Part shown: positions 16,303-24,900 of the stretch, piece by piece
Layout of the letters: the number at the start of each line of letters is the position of its first letter
Position numbering within the stretch: the stretch's first letter is position 1
Assembly: GCA_964515555.1 (NCBI GenBank)
Contig: CAZEVY010000026.1
Span: 1-51,343 of the forward strand
Length of the DNA stretch: 51,343 nt
Origin: CAZEVY01 sp964515555
Lineage (GTDB): Bacteria > Acidobacteriota > Terriglobia > Bryobacterales > Bryobacteraceae
Direction: 5' to 3'
Translations under genes and position numbers: made by a program
The notes under the pieces: model-generated
Told to the model about the DNA's origin: nothing
Database searches by the model: none
What the model saw: the letters and a program-made list of their open reading frames with translations, nothing else

Positions 16303-16556
16303 AATCAACCTCAAGAATGTTCGGATTACTTGTGTTGTTGCTATTGGCGTCGTGTACTGAGGAGTTCGACGAAAGAGCGGCTTGCAACGAGACGTGGGTC
16401 CAGGACTTTGGGAATGATACCTACTATTCGCAAGTCGCAGCGCATGATGCCTGCCAAGCTCCCAATTGCATTTCGTACGGCGGCGTCAGCGAATGCCCGA
16501 ACGGCCACCGGTGTGCGAAATTCTGCAACGACTATCCACACGTACGGTATAGATGA
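16299..16556 (+). CDS. Cysteine-rich small lipoprotein
   Basis: An 85-residue protein from the GTG overlapping the previous stop; the KSTSR stretch gives a basic n-region, followed by MFGLLVLLLLASC, a lipoprotein signal with lipobox LASC. The mature part of about 65 residues has six further cysteines (AAC, DAC, PNC, SEC and CAKFC), suggesting three disulphides in an extracytoplasmic domain. A start at ATG 16317 (79 residues) is the alternative. It could be a surface exclusion or immunity factor, but no family is recognised. Confidence 0.62.
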   Translation: MKSTSRMFGLLVLLLLASCTEEFDERAACNETWVQDFGNDTYYSQVAAHDACQAPNCISYGGVSECPNGHRCAKFCNDYPHVRYR

Positions 16557-16587
16557 GGCACGGCTGACGAAAAGAGGTTTAGCAAAG

Positions 16588-16689
16588 ATGGAAAGTAGAG
16601 AGTCCGTTTCCTTTGTGGAGTGGTGGGTCACGTGGGGCTGGCTGCTCTGTGTTATCGCCGTCGCCGCCCTTGCGTATATAGCAGTCTGA
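16588..16689 (+). CDS. 33-residue single-span membrane peptide
   Basis: Thirty-three residues with an acidic/polar start (MESRESVSFVEWWVTW) and one hydrophobic helix (GWLLCVIAVAALAYIAV). It follows the lipoprotein gene by 31 nt and shares the Trp-pair-then-helix design of the 34-residue peptide at 16026, hinting at related roles. AAAGAGG lies 10-17 nt upstream. No family is recognised. Confidence 0.5.
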   Translation: MESRESVSFVEWWVTWGWLLCVIAVAALAYIAV

Positions 16690-16737
16690 TGGACGGATGC
16701 CCGCATGAACTCGATCAAGAAAAGGCAAGGTGAACAC

Positions 16738-16866
16738 ATGACAACTGAGAAATCACATTCGGTGAGGAATCCGACGTGTCGGTGCGGGCACGGCGTTGCG
16801 GAGCATATGGGATTCTCCATTTGCGCTCGTGTGGGTTGTGAGTGTGAACAATACGTCGAGAACTGA
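16738..16866 (+). CDS. 42-residue CxCGH-type zinc-binding protein
   Basis: A 42-residue protein with the ligand string C-x-C-G-H-x4-H-x5-C-x5-C-x-C-x2-Y (CRCGHGVAEHMG... GCECEQY), a small zinc-binding pattern found in many phages and plasmids of bacteria and archaea. AAGGCAAGGTG lies upstream at a suitable distance. It ends the recognisable part of the rightward micro-operon. The role is unknown; nucleic-acid or protein binding is the usual guess for this pattern. Confidence 0.62.
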   Translation: MTTEKSHSVRNPTCRCGHGVAEHMGFSICARVGCECEQYVEN

Positions 16867-17002
16867 AGAACGCTCTACTCGGCCAGTGAGCGTAGCAAAG
16901 AAGCCGAGGTTACCGGCTCTGAAGGTGAGCGCAATGGTAAGGAGACACATGTTCATTACCGAGTCGAGTTTCGACCAAGAGCTAACTCAGACGGGCAAGT
17001 GC

Positions 17003-17602
17003 TTAAATCTCGCCGCCGTTTGACCAGTGACACTTCGGACATTGCAATCCTGCATAGCTTCTGTCGTTGTCGTAGTCAGTGGAGTGGTATCCTTCTAGTT
17101 TTTCTTCGCCGCACCGAGGGCAGCAGACGAGGGGATTGACCATCGGATGAATATTCCAATCGACATCAAGTTCTTCCAGCGCTGCCTGGATAGCTAACAG
17201 TCGGTCCCGCCGAGCCTTGTTCCCTGTAAGCTCTCCAGCAAGCGCGAGCACTCCCTCACGCTCATCGCTGAAATCAATCCCACGCCGGTCCGAGATGATG
17301 GCAGGAAGTGGCGTTTCATCTAGGAAGCACGGGACGATCTTGGCCGAACCGTCCTTCATTGATCTCATGATCGCCGCATTGAGTTCTTGCCGAACCCAAT
17401 TGGAACGGTCCGCGTGCGCAGACCACACCAGGATGAACGCATCAAAACCCTCCAGTCCCGCGTTCAACTTGCCAGGTATCGAGTCCCCAGCCTGGATCTC
17501 CCACTCATCAAACCACACGTCCATACCCACAAGCGTCAGGTGGGCACCAATCTTCCGCGCTACGGTCTTGTCTGCCTTGTTGTGGCTAAGGAAACACCGC
17601 AT
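17003..17602 (-). CDS. TIR-domain protein with C-terminal zinc ribbon
   Basis: A 199-residue protein. Residues 1-125 form a TIR domain: RCFLSHNKADKTVA (strand A and its loop), the DVWFDEW block near 28-34 with the box-2-like IQAGDSIPGKL after it, FILVWSAHADRS, and WVRQEL with Glu73 at the position of the catalytic glutamate of NAD-cleaving TIR domains. Residues 158-199 form a zinc ribbon with CPRCG at 161 and CPKC at 188. The start at MRCFLSH was preferred over a TTG 75 bp upstream because the domain begins there. It follows the HNH gene on the same strand by 76 bp. Bacterial TIR proteins are mostly anti-phage NADases or signal producers; here the ribbon could be the recognition part. Confidence 0.88.
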   Translation of the reverse strand: MRCFLSHNKADKTVARKIGAHLTLVGMDVWFDEWEIQAGDSIPGKLNAGLEGFDAFILVWSAHADRSNWVRQELNAAIMRSMKDGSAKIVPCFLDETPLPAIISDRRGIDFSDEREGVLALAGELTGNKARRDRLLAIQAALEELDVDWNIHPMVNPLVCCPRCGEEKLEGYHSTDYDNDRSYAGLQCPKCHWSNGGEI

Positions 17603-17678
17603 AGACCTTGAGCATAGCGCCAAGGGTAGATGCAGTGGTTGTTTTCGTGGATAGTTCGAAAGCCGAAGGGTCGGCAAA

Positions 17679-18380
17679 TTACCAGATCAATCCGGAGTAG
17701 GCGTCGCTTGGCGCGGGGCGCGTGAGGAAGTCGAGGAAGATATGCGCGATCTCGGGCAAGGCGTCTTTCTTGTGCGCGTTATTGCATGGTCCGCACATCG
17801 CCTGCAGGTTGGTTGGTCGATCGTCTCCGCCCTTGGAGCGCGGGATGATGTGATCGATGGAAAGCGTTGCGGCCGTCAGAGGCTTGTCGCAGGCGAAACA
17901 CGTTCGGCCGTAGATGTCGAGTATGTGCTTACGGAGCCACTTGGGCAGGCCGTTGGCTTTGTCCTCCAGGCAAAAGTAATCCTGGAACGTGCGCTCAGCG
18001 ACGTAGACCATCGATTCATCGCTTAGGTCTTCCTCGCAGCGTGCGCAGGACAGCAGCTCCCCAGTTTTGCGACGGATGACAACGCCCTGAGTGGCGGCAT
18101 AGTAGTTGCCGCCGTCGCTGCCGGGATACATGTAGCAGTTGTCACGGGGCGGGTGGATCGCCATGCCCATCGAAACAAAACAATCGCCGTCTTCCATCGG
18201 CATGCGCCCGAAGCGACAGTATTCGCAAAGCGGCTCAAGCACGTAGACCTTCATGGTGGCGAAGGGGTCGTTGAGCAGCAAGCGCAATTCGCCGTATTCG
18301 CGCAGGAGGTCCTTTTGTTCGTCCTGCGAGTAACGCGCATTGCGGATTTCCTCCTGCCGGAGTTCTTCGTCGCTCATCAT
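17679..18380 (-). CDS. HNH endonuclease
   Basis: A 233-residue protein whose C-terminal half is an HNH nuclease: CFAC (161-164), SIDHIIPRSKGG with Asp176/His177, Asn191, CGPC (196-199) and His203, so both the catalytic His/Asn and the four structural zinc cysteines are intact. The N-terminal half holds two more CxxC pairs (52-55 and 112-115) that probably bind a second zinc and give specificity. Its start lies 5 nt after the stop of the HEPN-motif gene and lacks its own strong ribosome binding site, which points to translational coupling. It could cut invading DNA, or could be a homing-type nuclease; the company of HEPN and TIR genes favours defence. Confidence 0.9.
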   Translation of the reverse strand: MMSDEELRQEEIRNARYSQDEQKDLLREYGELRLLLNDPFATMKVYVLEPLCEYCRFGRMPMEDGDCFVSMGMAIHPPRDNCYMYPGSDGGNYYAATQGVVIRRKTGELLSCARCEEDLSDESMVYVAERTFQDYFCLEDKANGLPKWLRKHILDIYGRTCFACDKPLTAATLSIDHIIPRSKGGDDRPTNLQAMCGPCNNAHKKDALPEIAHIFLDFLTRPAPSDAYSGLIW

Positions 18381-18385
18381 GGCGG

Positions 18386-19156
18386 TTACACGATGGCCTG
18401 CACGACGTTCGTGATCAGGTCGGAGATGTAGGCATCAGTCTGGACCTGATCGATCACGACCGCATTCGGGTGCGCCGCTGCATTCCGCTTGCCAAGGGNN
18501 NNNNNNNNGGCGTGCAAGATGTTGTAGATGTTCTTCGTGATGATCCCGGCGTCGCGGCAGATCTCCAGCACCTGGCCTTCCTTCAGCTCCTCGGCGAAAT
18601 CATCGAACACGGCGATGGCCCGTGTTTTGTTTTTGTGCATGCCGGGGAACGACACCTGCCACCGCGCATTAAAGTCGGCAAGACGCTTCGCCAGCACGTG
18701 GTCGCACAGGTGCGAGAAGGCGATGTTCCAGGTCATCACGACCGCGCCCCGGCGCGAACCGTGTTTGTAGCAGATCAGCGCTTCCTGATAATAGGCGCGC
18801 GCTGCCATGTTAGGGATAGTGGCGGCGAGGTCGGTCAGCATCGAAGTCACTCTAACGGTGATCTCCGGGATGCCGTAGGCGGCGTCCAGCTGCTCGCGGA
18901 CTTTGTTCTCCAGCCGGTAGCCGCCATTGGATTTCAGAAGCTCCTTCTTGCTCTTGTCCGCGAGCTGGCCCAGATAGGCGCTGAACGACGACGGCTTCGC
19001 GAAATGCAACGCGTCGTAGCACTTCGCGATGTCAGCACCTGTAAAGGTAGCCTGCTTCTTCTCGGTGTGGAGCCACCAGCCGAAGATCTTGATTTTGTCG
19101 TAGTGGGATTTATCGGCGAGGCCGGGAACGGCCTGCTTCAGCGCGGCCAGTTCCAT
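18386..19156 (-). CDS. HEPN-motif protein with N-terminal winged-helix-like domain (contains gap)
   Basis: About 256 residues, interrupted by ten N that keep the frame. The C-terminal half is helical and contains KRNAAAH at about 223-229, an R-x4-H motif with the polar residue after Arg that marks catalytic HEPN ribonucleases. The N-terminal domain (residues 17-95, with FTGADI near 38-43 and LADKSKKELL) looks winged-helix-like and resembles the C-terminal domain of the protein encoded just upstream. It sits between that gene (13-nt gap) and the HNH gene (5-nt gap). HEPN assignment is by motif; the full fold cannot be checked, and residues near the gap are uncertain. RNA cleavage in response to infection is an inference. 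Confidence 0.7.
   Translation of the reverse strand: MELAALKQAVPGLADKSHYDKIKIFGWWLHTEKKQATFTGADIAKCYDALHFAKPSSFSAYLGQLADKSKKELLKSNGGYRLENKVREQLDAAYGIPEITVRVTSMLTDLAATIPNMAARAYYQEALICYKHGSRRGAVVMTWNIAFSHLCDHVLAKRLADFNARWQVSFPGMHKNKTRAIAVFDDFAEELKEGQVLEICRDAGIITKNIYNILHAXXXXLGKRNAAAHPNAVVIDQVQTDAYISDLITNVVQAIV
18499..18508. other. Assembly gap (10 N)
   Basis: Ten undetermined bases inside the HEPN-motif gene, a few residues before its R-x4-H motif. The reading frame is the same on both sides, so the true gap length is probably 10 or another length preserving frame, but a scaffold join of unknown size cannot be excluded. Confidence 0.99.
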
Positions 19157-19169
19157 ATGTCATCTGGCC

Positions 19170-19823
19170 TTACTTGCCGATTTTCTCTGCCGCTTCGAGC
19201 CCGATGCCGGTTAGCTTCCATTTGCCGCTGGCAGGGTTTTCGAAGTAGCTTTTTTTCGACTTCAGCGTTCGCATCGGTTGCGTCATGTCGGCCTGCGTTG
19301 GCCACTCCATGGCGCGGAAAACCGTGAACAGGTGACGGCCCGTAAACGGGTCGGTCCCGCCGTGCGTCTGCACCCATGCTGCTGCGACAAGGAACTTGTC
19401 GTTTTCGGTCTGCGGATTCTTCTGCGCGGCGTATTCCTTCCACGAGGGAATGCCTGCGGGCGACAGGTTGAAGTCGCTCATGAAGGTGTACGCCTTTCGC
19501 GGCTTAGGCGTTGCCGCCGGGGCTGCAGGGGCGGGCACTGCCTGCTCGGGCTCGGTGGTTTCCTCATCCGGCTCCGCGATTTCCGCATCGAGGACATGAC
19601 CGTTTTGAGCGGCTGACGGCAGCTGTGCGACCGGGGTACGTTGCACTATGACCCGCTGGTTATTGTGCTGCCCGGGACCGAGTGCAAGGATGGCATTGTT
19701 TACGGCATCGAAGCCCTTTTGCATGGACTCCGGTCCGCCCTTGAACTTGACGACGACTACGGTCATTTCCTCCTGTTCGGGGGCCTGATATGCAGGCAGG
19801 AGGGGCTTCTTTTCACGTGCCAT
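19170..19823 (-). CDS. Unknown protein, first gene of the HEPN-HNH-TIR set
   Basis: A 217-residue protein of no recognised family. Residues 20-60 form a small alpha/beta unit (VVVVKFKGGPESMQKGFDAV), residues 75-112 are a Pro/Ala/Glu-rich linker, and residues 115-215 a globular domain with DPFTGRHL and MRTLKSKKSYFENP that parallels the N-terminal domain of the HEPN-motif protein (both show W, then FTG, then a KSKK stretch with similar spacing). The ATG at 19823 was chosen because TAGAGGT precedes it and an extended -10 hexamer (TGCTATAAT) ends just before; an ATG 21 nt upstream would lie too close to that promoter. It probably partners the HEPN-motif protein. Confidence 0.75.
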   Translation of the reverse strand: MAREKKPLLPAYQAPEQEEMTVVVVKFKGGPESMQKGFDAVNNAILALGPGQHNNQRVIVQRTPVAQLPSAAQNGHVLDAEIAEPDEETTEPEQAVPAPAAPAATPKPRKAYTFMSDFNLSPAGIPSWKEYAAQKNPQTENDKFLVAAAWVQTHGGTDPFTGRHLFTVFRAMEWPTQADMTQPMRTLKSKKSYFENPASGKWKLTGIGLEAAEKIGK

Positions 19824-19842
19824 TCGGCTAACCTCTACAATC

Positions 19843-19851
19843 ATTATAGCA
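19843..19851 (-). promoter_or_regulatory. Extended -10 promoter of the HEPN-HNH-TIR set
   Basis: The minus strand reads TGCTATAAT: a perfect TATAAT with the TGn extension that can replace a -35 element. The predicted transcript start near 19836 leaves a leader of about 13 nt carrying the ribosome binding site TAGAGGT. This is a bacterial-type promoter, unlike the one at the left of the element. Confidence 0.65.
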
Positions 19852-20207
19852 CTCCGGCATTCAATGAGTTACGCGCACCGGAAAACAGTTTCACCCGCAT
19901 CCTGTTTCAGAAGATCGGGTTTTATGTTCGCCTTTTCTTCGCCCTCATATGAAGCGTGGAGAGTGGTGCTCGGTGTCGGTCGAGGACAGCGAGCAATGAC
20001 CGCTCATTGTATCGTCTAACCCGTGATAAATTGTCAGTGCGGTTTGTTCCGCTGCGGTTTACTCCGCGCAGTCTCATAGAGGACTGCAAGAAGTACAAAA
20101 TTTTGCCCTCCGTCCGGGGCAGCCCAAACAAGGCCGACACAGCCGATTGCAGCATAAGGCGGACAGAGCGTTTGAATTTTTTGTTCGGACGGGAACAGGA
20201 GATTCCT
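19852..20207. other. Gene-free stretch in the element
   Basis: No gene on either strand has support here. Open frames exist (for example rightward from 19956) but their translation is Arg/Ser-rich without domains or a start signal. Codon-neutral, moderately GC sequence; no repeats or hairpins stood out. Confidence 0.4.
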
Positions 20208-20390
20208 TTGTCTCGACGCAGACGCCGCTTCAAGCCCCACCTCATAGTCCATAAAATCAAGTTCTGGACCATCGAGATCATCGCGCTTATAGTGTTCCTC
20301 AACTGGGCAGGCCGCGCACTATCGCATGAACTCGGCTTCGACCGTCCAACCGCCCCGCCGACGTGCATCGTCGAAGGGTCCGAGAAATAA
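20208..20390 (+). CDS. Possible 60-residue basic membrane protein
   Basis: This frame starts at TTG 20208, preceded by ACAGGAGA at the right distance. It encodes a basic N-terminus (SRRRRRFKPH), one hydrophobic helix (WTIEIIALIVFLNWAG) and a short polar tail. The longer upstream frame has no start signal and no domains. No family is recognised. The good ribosome binding site and charge/helix pattern support it modestly. Confidence 0.4.
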   Translation: MSRRRRRFKPHLIVHKIKFWTIEIIALIVFLNWAGRALSHELGFDRPTAPPTCIVEGSEK

Positions 20391-20394
20391 TGTT

Positions 20395-20417
20395 GAGGGC
20401 TGTTTGAGGACTATTCG
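20395..20417. repeat. Tandem 11-mer near right end
   Basis: GAGGGCTGTTT followed by GAGGACTATTC, about 100 bp inside the right 38-bp repeat and similar to the pair at 15364-15386. It lies just after the last small gene of the element and overlaps no recognised gene. Confidence 0.55.
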
Positions 20418-20515
20418 ACGGTCCGGGAGTCTCAGGTTGGAAAACTGGGTGAACTCAATCGCCAGAAAGAGACCGACAAAGACGCTAACGTCTTAATTGT
20501 CAATCGGATGCCAAA

Positions 20516-20553
<38 letters not shown>

Positions 20554-20635
20554 CCTCAGTCGCCGCAGTCAGCTAATTCGATGGACGCCTGTTACGAACG
20601 AAGTATATCACGACCCGGTATACAAACTATTCGCG

Positions 20636-21967
20636 CTACAGCTTCGAAAGGCGCGTCTCGGCGTCGCCGAAGCGGTCGAGCGTGACGCCCATGCGGTCCA
20701 TCAGTGAGAGGTACAGGCTGCACAGTTTGCGGTTGTCGTCGCCCGCGTAGAGGTAGTCGATCGAGCGGCCGGTGGCCAGCGTGCCGCCGAGCGAGCCGGC
20801 CGTGATCACCGGCAGCTTCATGTTGTCGTGCTTCCAGCCGGCCCACATGTTGGAGAGATAGAGGAGGCAGGTGTTGTCGAGCACCGTGCCCTCGCCCTCT
20901 GGCATCGCATCGAGCCGCTGCGCCAGGTGCGCGAACTGCGACAGGTGAAAGCGCGAGATGCGCTCGTAGCCGTCCGAGAGGTCGTCGTGCGACGCGCCGT
21001 GATGGTCGCTGCGGACGCCGAGGAACGGGTAGTAGAGTCCCGAGAGGTCCCGGCTCAACAGCAAGGACGCGATGCGCGTCTTGTCAGTCTGGAACGCGAT
21101 GGCGATGATCTCGGTCATCAGCCGGGTGTGCTCGCGCAGGTCCTCGGGGAGTCCGTTGGCGGGGCGCTCCATGGCGATGGCGGGGAGGCCGCGGCGCGAC
21201 GCGCGCTCGTCGGCGGAGTCCTTGTCTTTGCGCATGCCGTCGATGCGCCGCTCGACCTCGCGCACGCTGGTGAGATACTCGTCGAGCTTGGCCTTGTCCG
21301 AGGAGCTCACCTTGCGGCTCAGCGTTTCGGCGCGCTCCTTCACCCGGTCGAGCACGCTCTTGTTGCGGAGGCTGCCGCGATTCTCGAAAAGGCTGTCGAA
21401 GGCGAGCGACGGGTAGACCTCGTTGGGCACCGGCGATTCCGGACTTTCCCACGATATGTGCGAGCTGTAGGCCATCGAGAAGTTCGTCTCGTGGTAGCCC
21501 GTCATGGGCTGCTCGCAGGCCAGCACGATGCTGGCGTGCGCCGTGTCCTGCCCGAGCCGGCGCGCGAGAACCTGGTCCATGCTGACGCCGGACCGCACGG
21601 CCGCGCCCTTCTGAATCGGCACGCCCGTGAGGATGTTGCCGGTCTGTCCGGGGTGGATGCCCATGCCGACGGCCGGTTTGTTGAAAAGGCCGTTGATGAC
21701 GTTGATCTTCTTCTTGACCGGCTCGAGCGGCTCCAGCGTTTTGCCGAGCTTCATCGCGCCGCCCGATCCGCGCGCCCACCAGTGGTTCCCGTTGATGCCG
21801 TTACCCATGAACACAACGGCGAAGCGCTTGGGGAAGGCGCCCGCACGCACCGTGGTGTCGGCCGATGCCAGCGATTCGAGCCACGGCAGTCCCACGGCTA
21901 CCCCGGCGCCGCGGAGCACGGCGCGGCGGGAGATGCGGCGAACGGGTTCAGTCGGCTTTGTTGGCAT
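20636..21967 (-). CDS. DUF1552 family Tat-exported protein
   Basis: A 443-residue DUF1552 protein with a twin-arginine signal (ISRRAVLRGAGVAVGLPWLES). Family blocks include FMGNGINGNHWWARGSGG, GVSMDQVLA, SLLLSRDLSGL and the C-terminal SLYLSLMDRMGV. GGAGCTC precedes the ATG at 6-7 nt, and the gene overlaps the end of the DUF1592 gene by 20 nt. DUF1552 proteins are nearly always encoded behind DUF1592/DUF1588/DUF1585 cytochrome-like proteins, as here; the pair is thought to act outside the cytoplasm, but its reaction is not established. A homologue with the same partner order is at 29548. Confidence 0.92.
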   Translation of the reverse strand: MPTKPTEPVRRISRRAVLRGAGVAVGLPWLESLASADTTVRAGAFPKRFAVVFMGNGINGNHWWARGSGGAMKLGKTLEPLEPVKKKINVINGLFNKPAVGMGIHPGQTGNILTGVPIQKGAAVRSGVSMDQVLARRLGQDTAHASIVLACEQPMTGYHETNFSMAYSSHISWESPESPVPNEVYPSLAFDSLFENRGSLRNKSVLDRVKERAETLSRKVSSSDKAKLDEYLTSVREVERRIDGMRKDKDSADERASRRGLPAIAMERPANGLPEDLREHTRLMTEIIAIAFQTDKTRIASLLLSRDLSGLYYPFLGVRSDHHGASHDDLSDGYERISRFHLSQFAHLAQRLDAMPEGEGTVLDNTCLLYLSNMWAGWKHDNMKLPVITAGSLGGTLATGRSIDYLYAGDDNRKLCSLYLSLMDRMGVTLDRFGDAETRLSKL

Positions 21968-24900
21968 TTTGAGCTCCGGGATCGGGACCTCGCTTCGTCA
22001 GGAATTGCGGACTGGTGACAATGCTCTCGATTAACGTGTTAAATCGATATCCATTTGCCGCGAGTTTCGCGCGCATGGCGTCGATGGCCGGCTCGTCGGA
22101 GAGTATCAGCGACCGCCCGAGCGCGTAGGCCATGAGTTTCCGCGCCAGGTTGCCGGCGAAATCGTTCTGGCGATGCGCGCGGATGTAGGCGCGCAGGCCG
22201 TCGAGCCCGTCGCCCTCGACGCCGCCGGGAAAGGCCGCGCGCGCATCGACCGGGCGTCCGGCGAGATCGTGCGTGCGCCGCTCGCCGACAGGGCCGTAAC
22301 CTTCCAGTGCGAGTCCGAGCGAATCGAAGCGTGCATGGCAGGACGCGCAACTGGGGTCCTCACGGTGCCGGACGAGCAGTTCGCGCAACGGCAGCTCGAT
22401 CCTGGCCTCGTCGCGCGGCAACTCGGGCACCATCGCCGGCGGCGGCGGAATGGTTTCGCCGAGCACGCGCCGCACCACCCAGTAGCCGCGCTTTACGGGA
22501 CTGGTGCGCAGTCCGGGCGCGTTCTTCGTCAGGAACGCCGCCATCGGCAGCAGTCCGCCGCGGCCGAACGGGCGCGCGTCGTCGACGCGGGTCCAGCCGT
22601 CCACCGGCGGCATCCCGTAATGCTTCGCCAGAACGGCGTTGACGAAGGTGTGGGTTCCGTGCAGAGAGTCCAGGATCGATCGGTTGTTGCGGATCGCGTC
22701 CTCGATGAAGCGGACCGGCTCCTCGAACATCGCCTGGCGGAGGTCGGTGGTGAACGACGCGAAGCGCTCACGGTCGACGGCGTTATGCTCCTCGAACCGG
22801 CGGAAGTCGAGCCAGGCGCCGCCGAACTCCACGGCAAGCCCGCGCGCGCGATCGTCCTTCAGCATCCGGCGCGCCTCCACGGCGACCGTCGCGGGATTGC
22901 GCAGCGCGCCCGCCGCGGCGCGCGCGAGGAGCCGCTCGTCGGGCATGCTCGACCACAGGAAGTAGCTCAGACGGCTGGCGATGGCGTAGCCGGAGAGCGG
23001 CACGCGCCGCGAAGCCGCGACGGCGACGATGGTTGCCGGCGAGGGAGTCGCGCCCACCAAGTCGATTCGATAGCAGAAGTCGGGGGACATCAGCACGGCG
23101 ACAATCGAGTCGCGCATGGCGTCGTCGTGCGTGAGTCCGTCGCTCTCGCGCAGCTTGCGATAGTAGGCGGCAAGGTCGGCCGTTTCGGCCTGCGTGAGGG
23201 GTCGGCGCCAGGCGCGCGCCGCGAACTTGCGGAGCTCGCCAAGGTGAATCGGCTCGGCCTCCAGGCGCGCTTTCTCGACCCAGCGCATGGCCGCGTTGAC
23301 CTCGGCGAAGTGCTCCTGGACGGCTTTCGCGGCGAGATCGTTGCGCGCGTCCCTGGCGCGCTTGAGGTAGTTGTCTTCGACCCGTCTGACGCGAGGCTCC
23401 GAAGTGATGGCGCGGGCCTCCTCGGGCGCCGGCTCGCCGGCAGAGGCGGGAGCGCCGTCCGCTCCCGGGGTACGCGCCTCGCCGCTCTCGTAGAGGTAGA
23501 ACTGCGTGTAAGTACGATGCGTGGCCGAAGCGATGAAATCCAGCTCGCGCCAGAGGCCGTCCAGTTCCTTCCGCTGTTTTTCGTCGAGGATCAGCTCGTA
23601 AAGCGGACGGTCGTCGCGGAAATACCCCATCAGATTATGGAATCCGGCGCTAAGATGTCTGCCTTTATCGCGGGTGTTATCGGGAAAATAGCGGCCGCGT
23701 TCGGGGATATAGAACGCGTCGGGAAACACCGCGGCGAAGCGCGCGAAAGCCGCCTCGTAGACGGCACGCTGCCCGGCGGGGACGCGAAGGTCGGGGTCGT
23801 GCCCCAAGGTCCGATCGACGGCGCGAGGCGCGTCCTCCTCGTTGAACTCGTCGGCCGGGGGGCGGATCTTCGGCGTCGGCGCGGCGGGCGGGTTCCATTC
23901 GCCCTCCACCTGGAGCGCGCCGCGATCGTAGGTCATGCGATTGGCCGCGTACTGCTTGTTGCGCCACATCAGGAACGGCTGGCCGTTGCCGCCAACGCCG
24001 CGGCCGCTGGACGGAATCGGCGTCACCCGAGGCTCGATCTTCTTGCGGAGGGCGACGACAAAGTCGCGCATCCGGACGGCGCCGTCACGGGCGATCGACG
24101 ACTGAGCGCCCTTGGGCGCCGGTAACTCGCGCCACATCGCCTGGAGGCGCGCGATCGGACCGGCCTCGCCGGGCGATTCTTCGAGCGTCCGCCAGATGGT
24201 GGCGAGGTACTTGGGACTGACCCGCGCGGCGGCGGCGACTCCCGCCAGCGTCGCGCGCGGAGTCCCCAACGCGATGCGGTGTTTATATCGCCAGGCGGCC
24301 TGGAAATAATCGGCGTAATCGGTGTTTTGATTCTTATAGAAATCGATAATCTGGTTGACGCAGTACTTGTCCCGGTCCGTCTCCACCAGCATCGGATGCG
24401 GCGCGAAGGCGATGCCCGACGGCTTCAGGACCAGGTGATTGGCGACCTCGCGCGCGGCCTGGAGGTATTTGTTCATCAGCGACGGCGACATGGAAAGCGA
24501 CTCTCCGGAGTTGTCGAAGCCCGAGGGGTTGGCCGGGTCAACCGGAAACTCGCGGGTCGGCCGAAGGTCGACTCCCGTGAGATCGCGAATTGTGTAGTTG
24601 TACTCGGAGTTGCTCAGGCGGCGGGCCAGGACCAGGCCCGGGTCGCCCGCGTTGCGTAGCGCCTCCTGCCGGCGCACGGCCGTGATCCAGTCGATGACCT
24701 GCTGCCGCTCGGCGGCGGCCGGCTGCTTCATCGGTGACGGCGGCATTTGCTTCGAGGTGAGTTTCTCGAGCACCAGCGCCCAGTGCGGATAATCGGCGAC
24801 GACGGCGGCGAGGTCCGGGTATTTCCTCAGATCGAATTGCGCCATGGGCTTCTCGCCGCTGTGGCAGGAGATGCAGTAGGCGTCGACGAACGGCCGCACC

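Noticed and set aside
16886..17023. Possible 45-residue gene (GTG start) after the CxCGH protein
   Set aside because: There is no ribosome binding site or family, and it overlaps the convergent TIR gene; too weak to list as a gene.
20626..20636. 11-mer ACTATTCGCGC at the end of the DUF1552 gene also found at 15379-15389 near the left end of the element
   Set aside because: It is outside the 38-bp boundary and overlaps the DUF1552 stop codon; an 11-bp match alone is within chance for this window.
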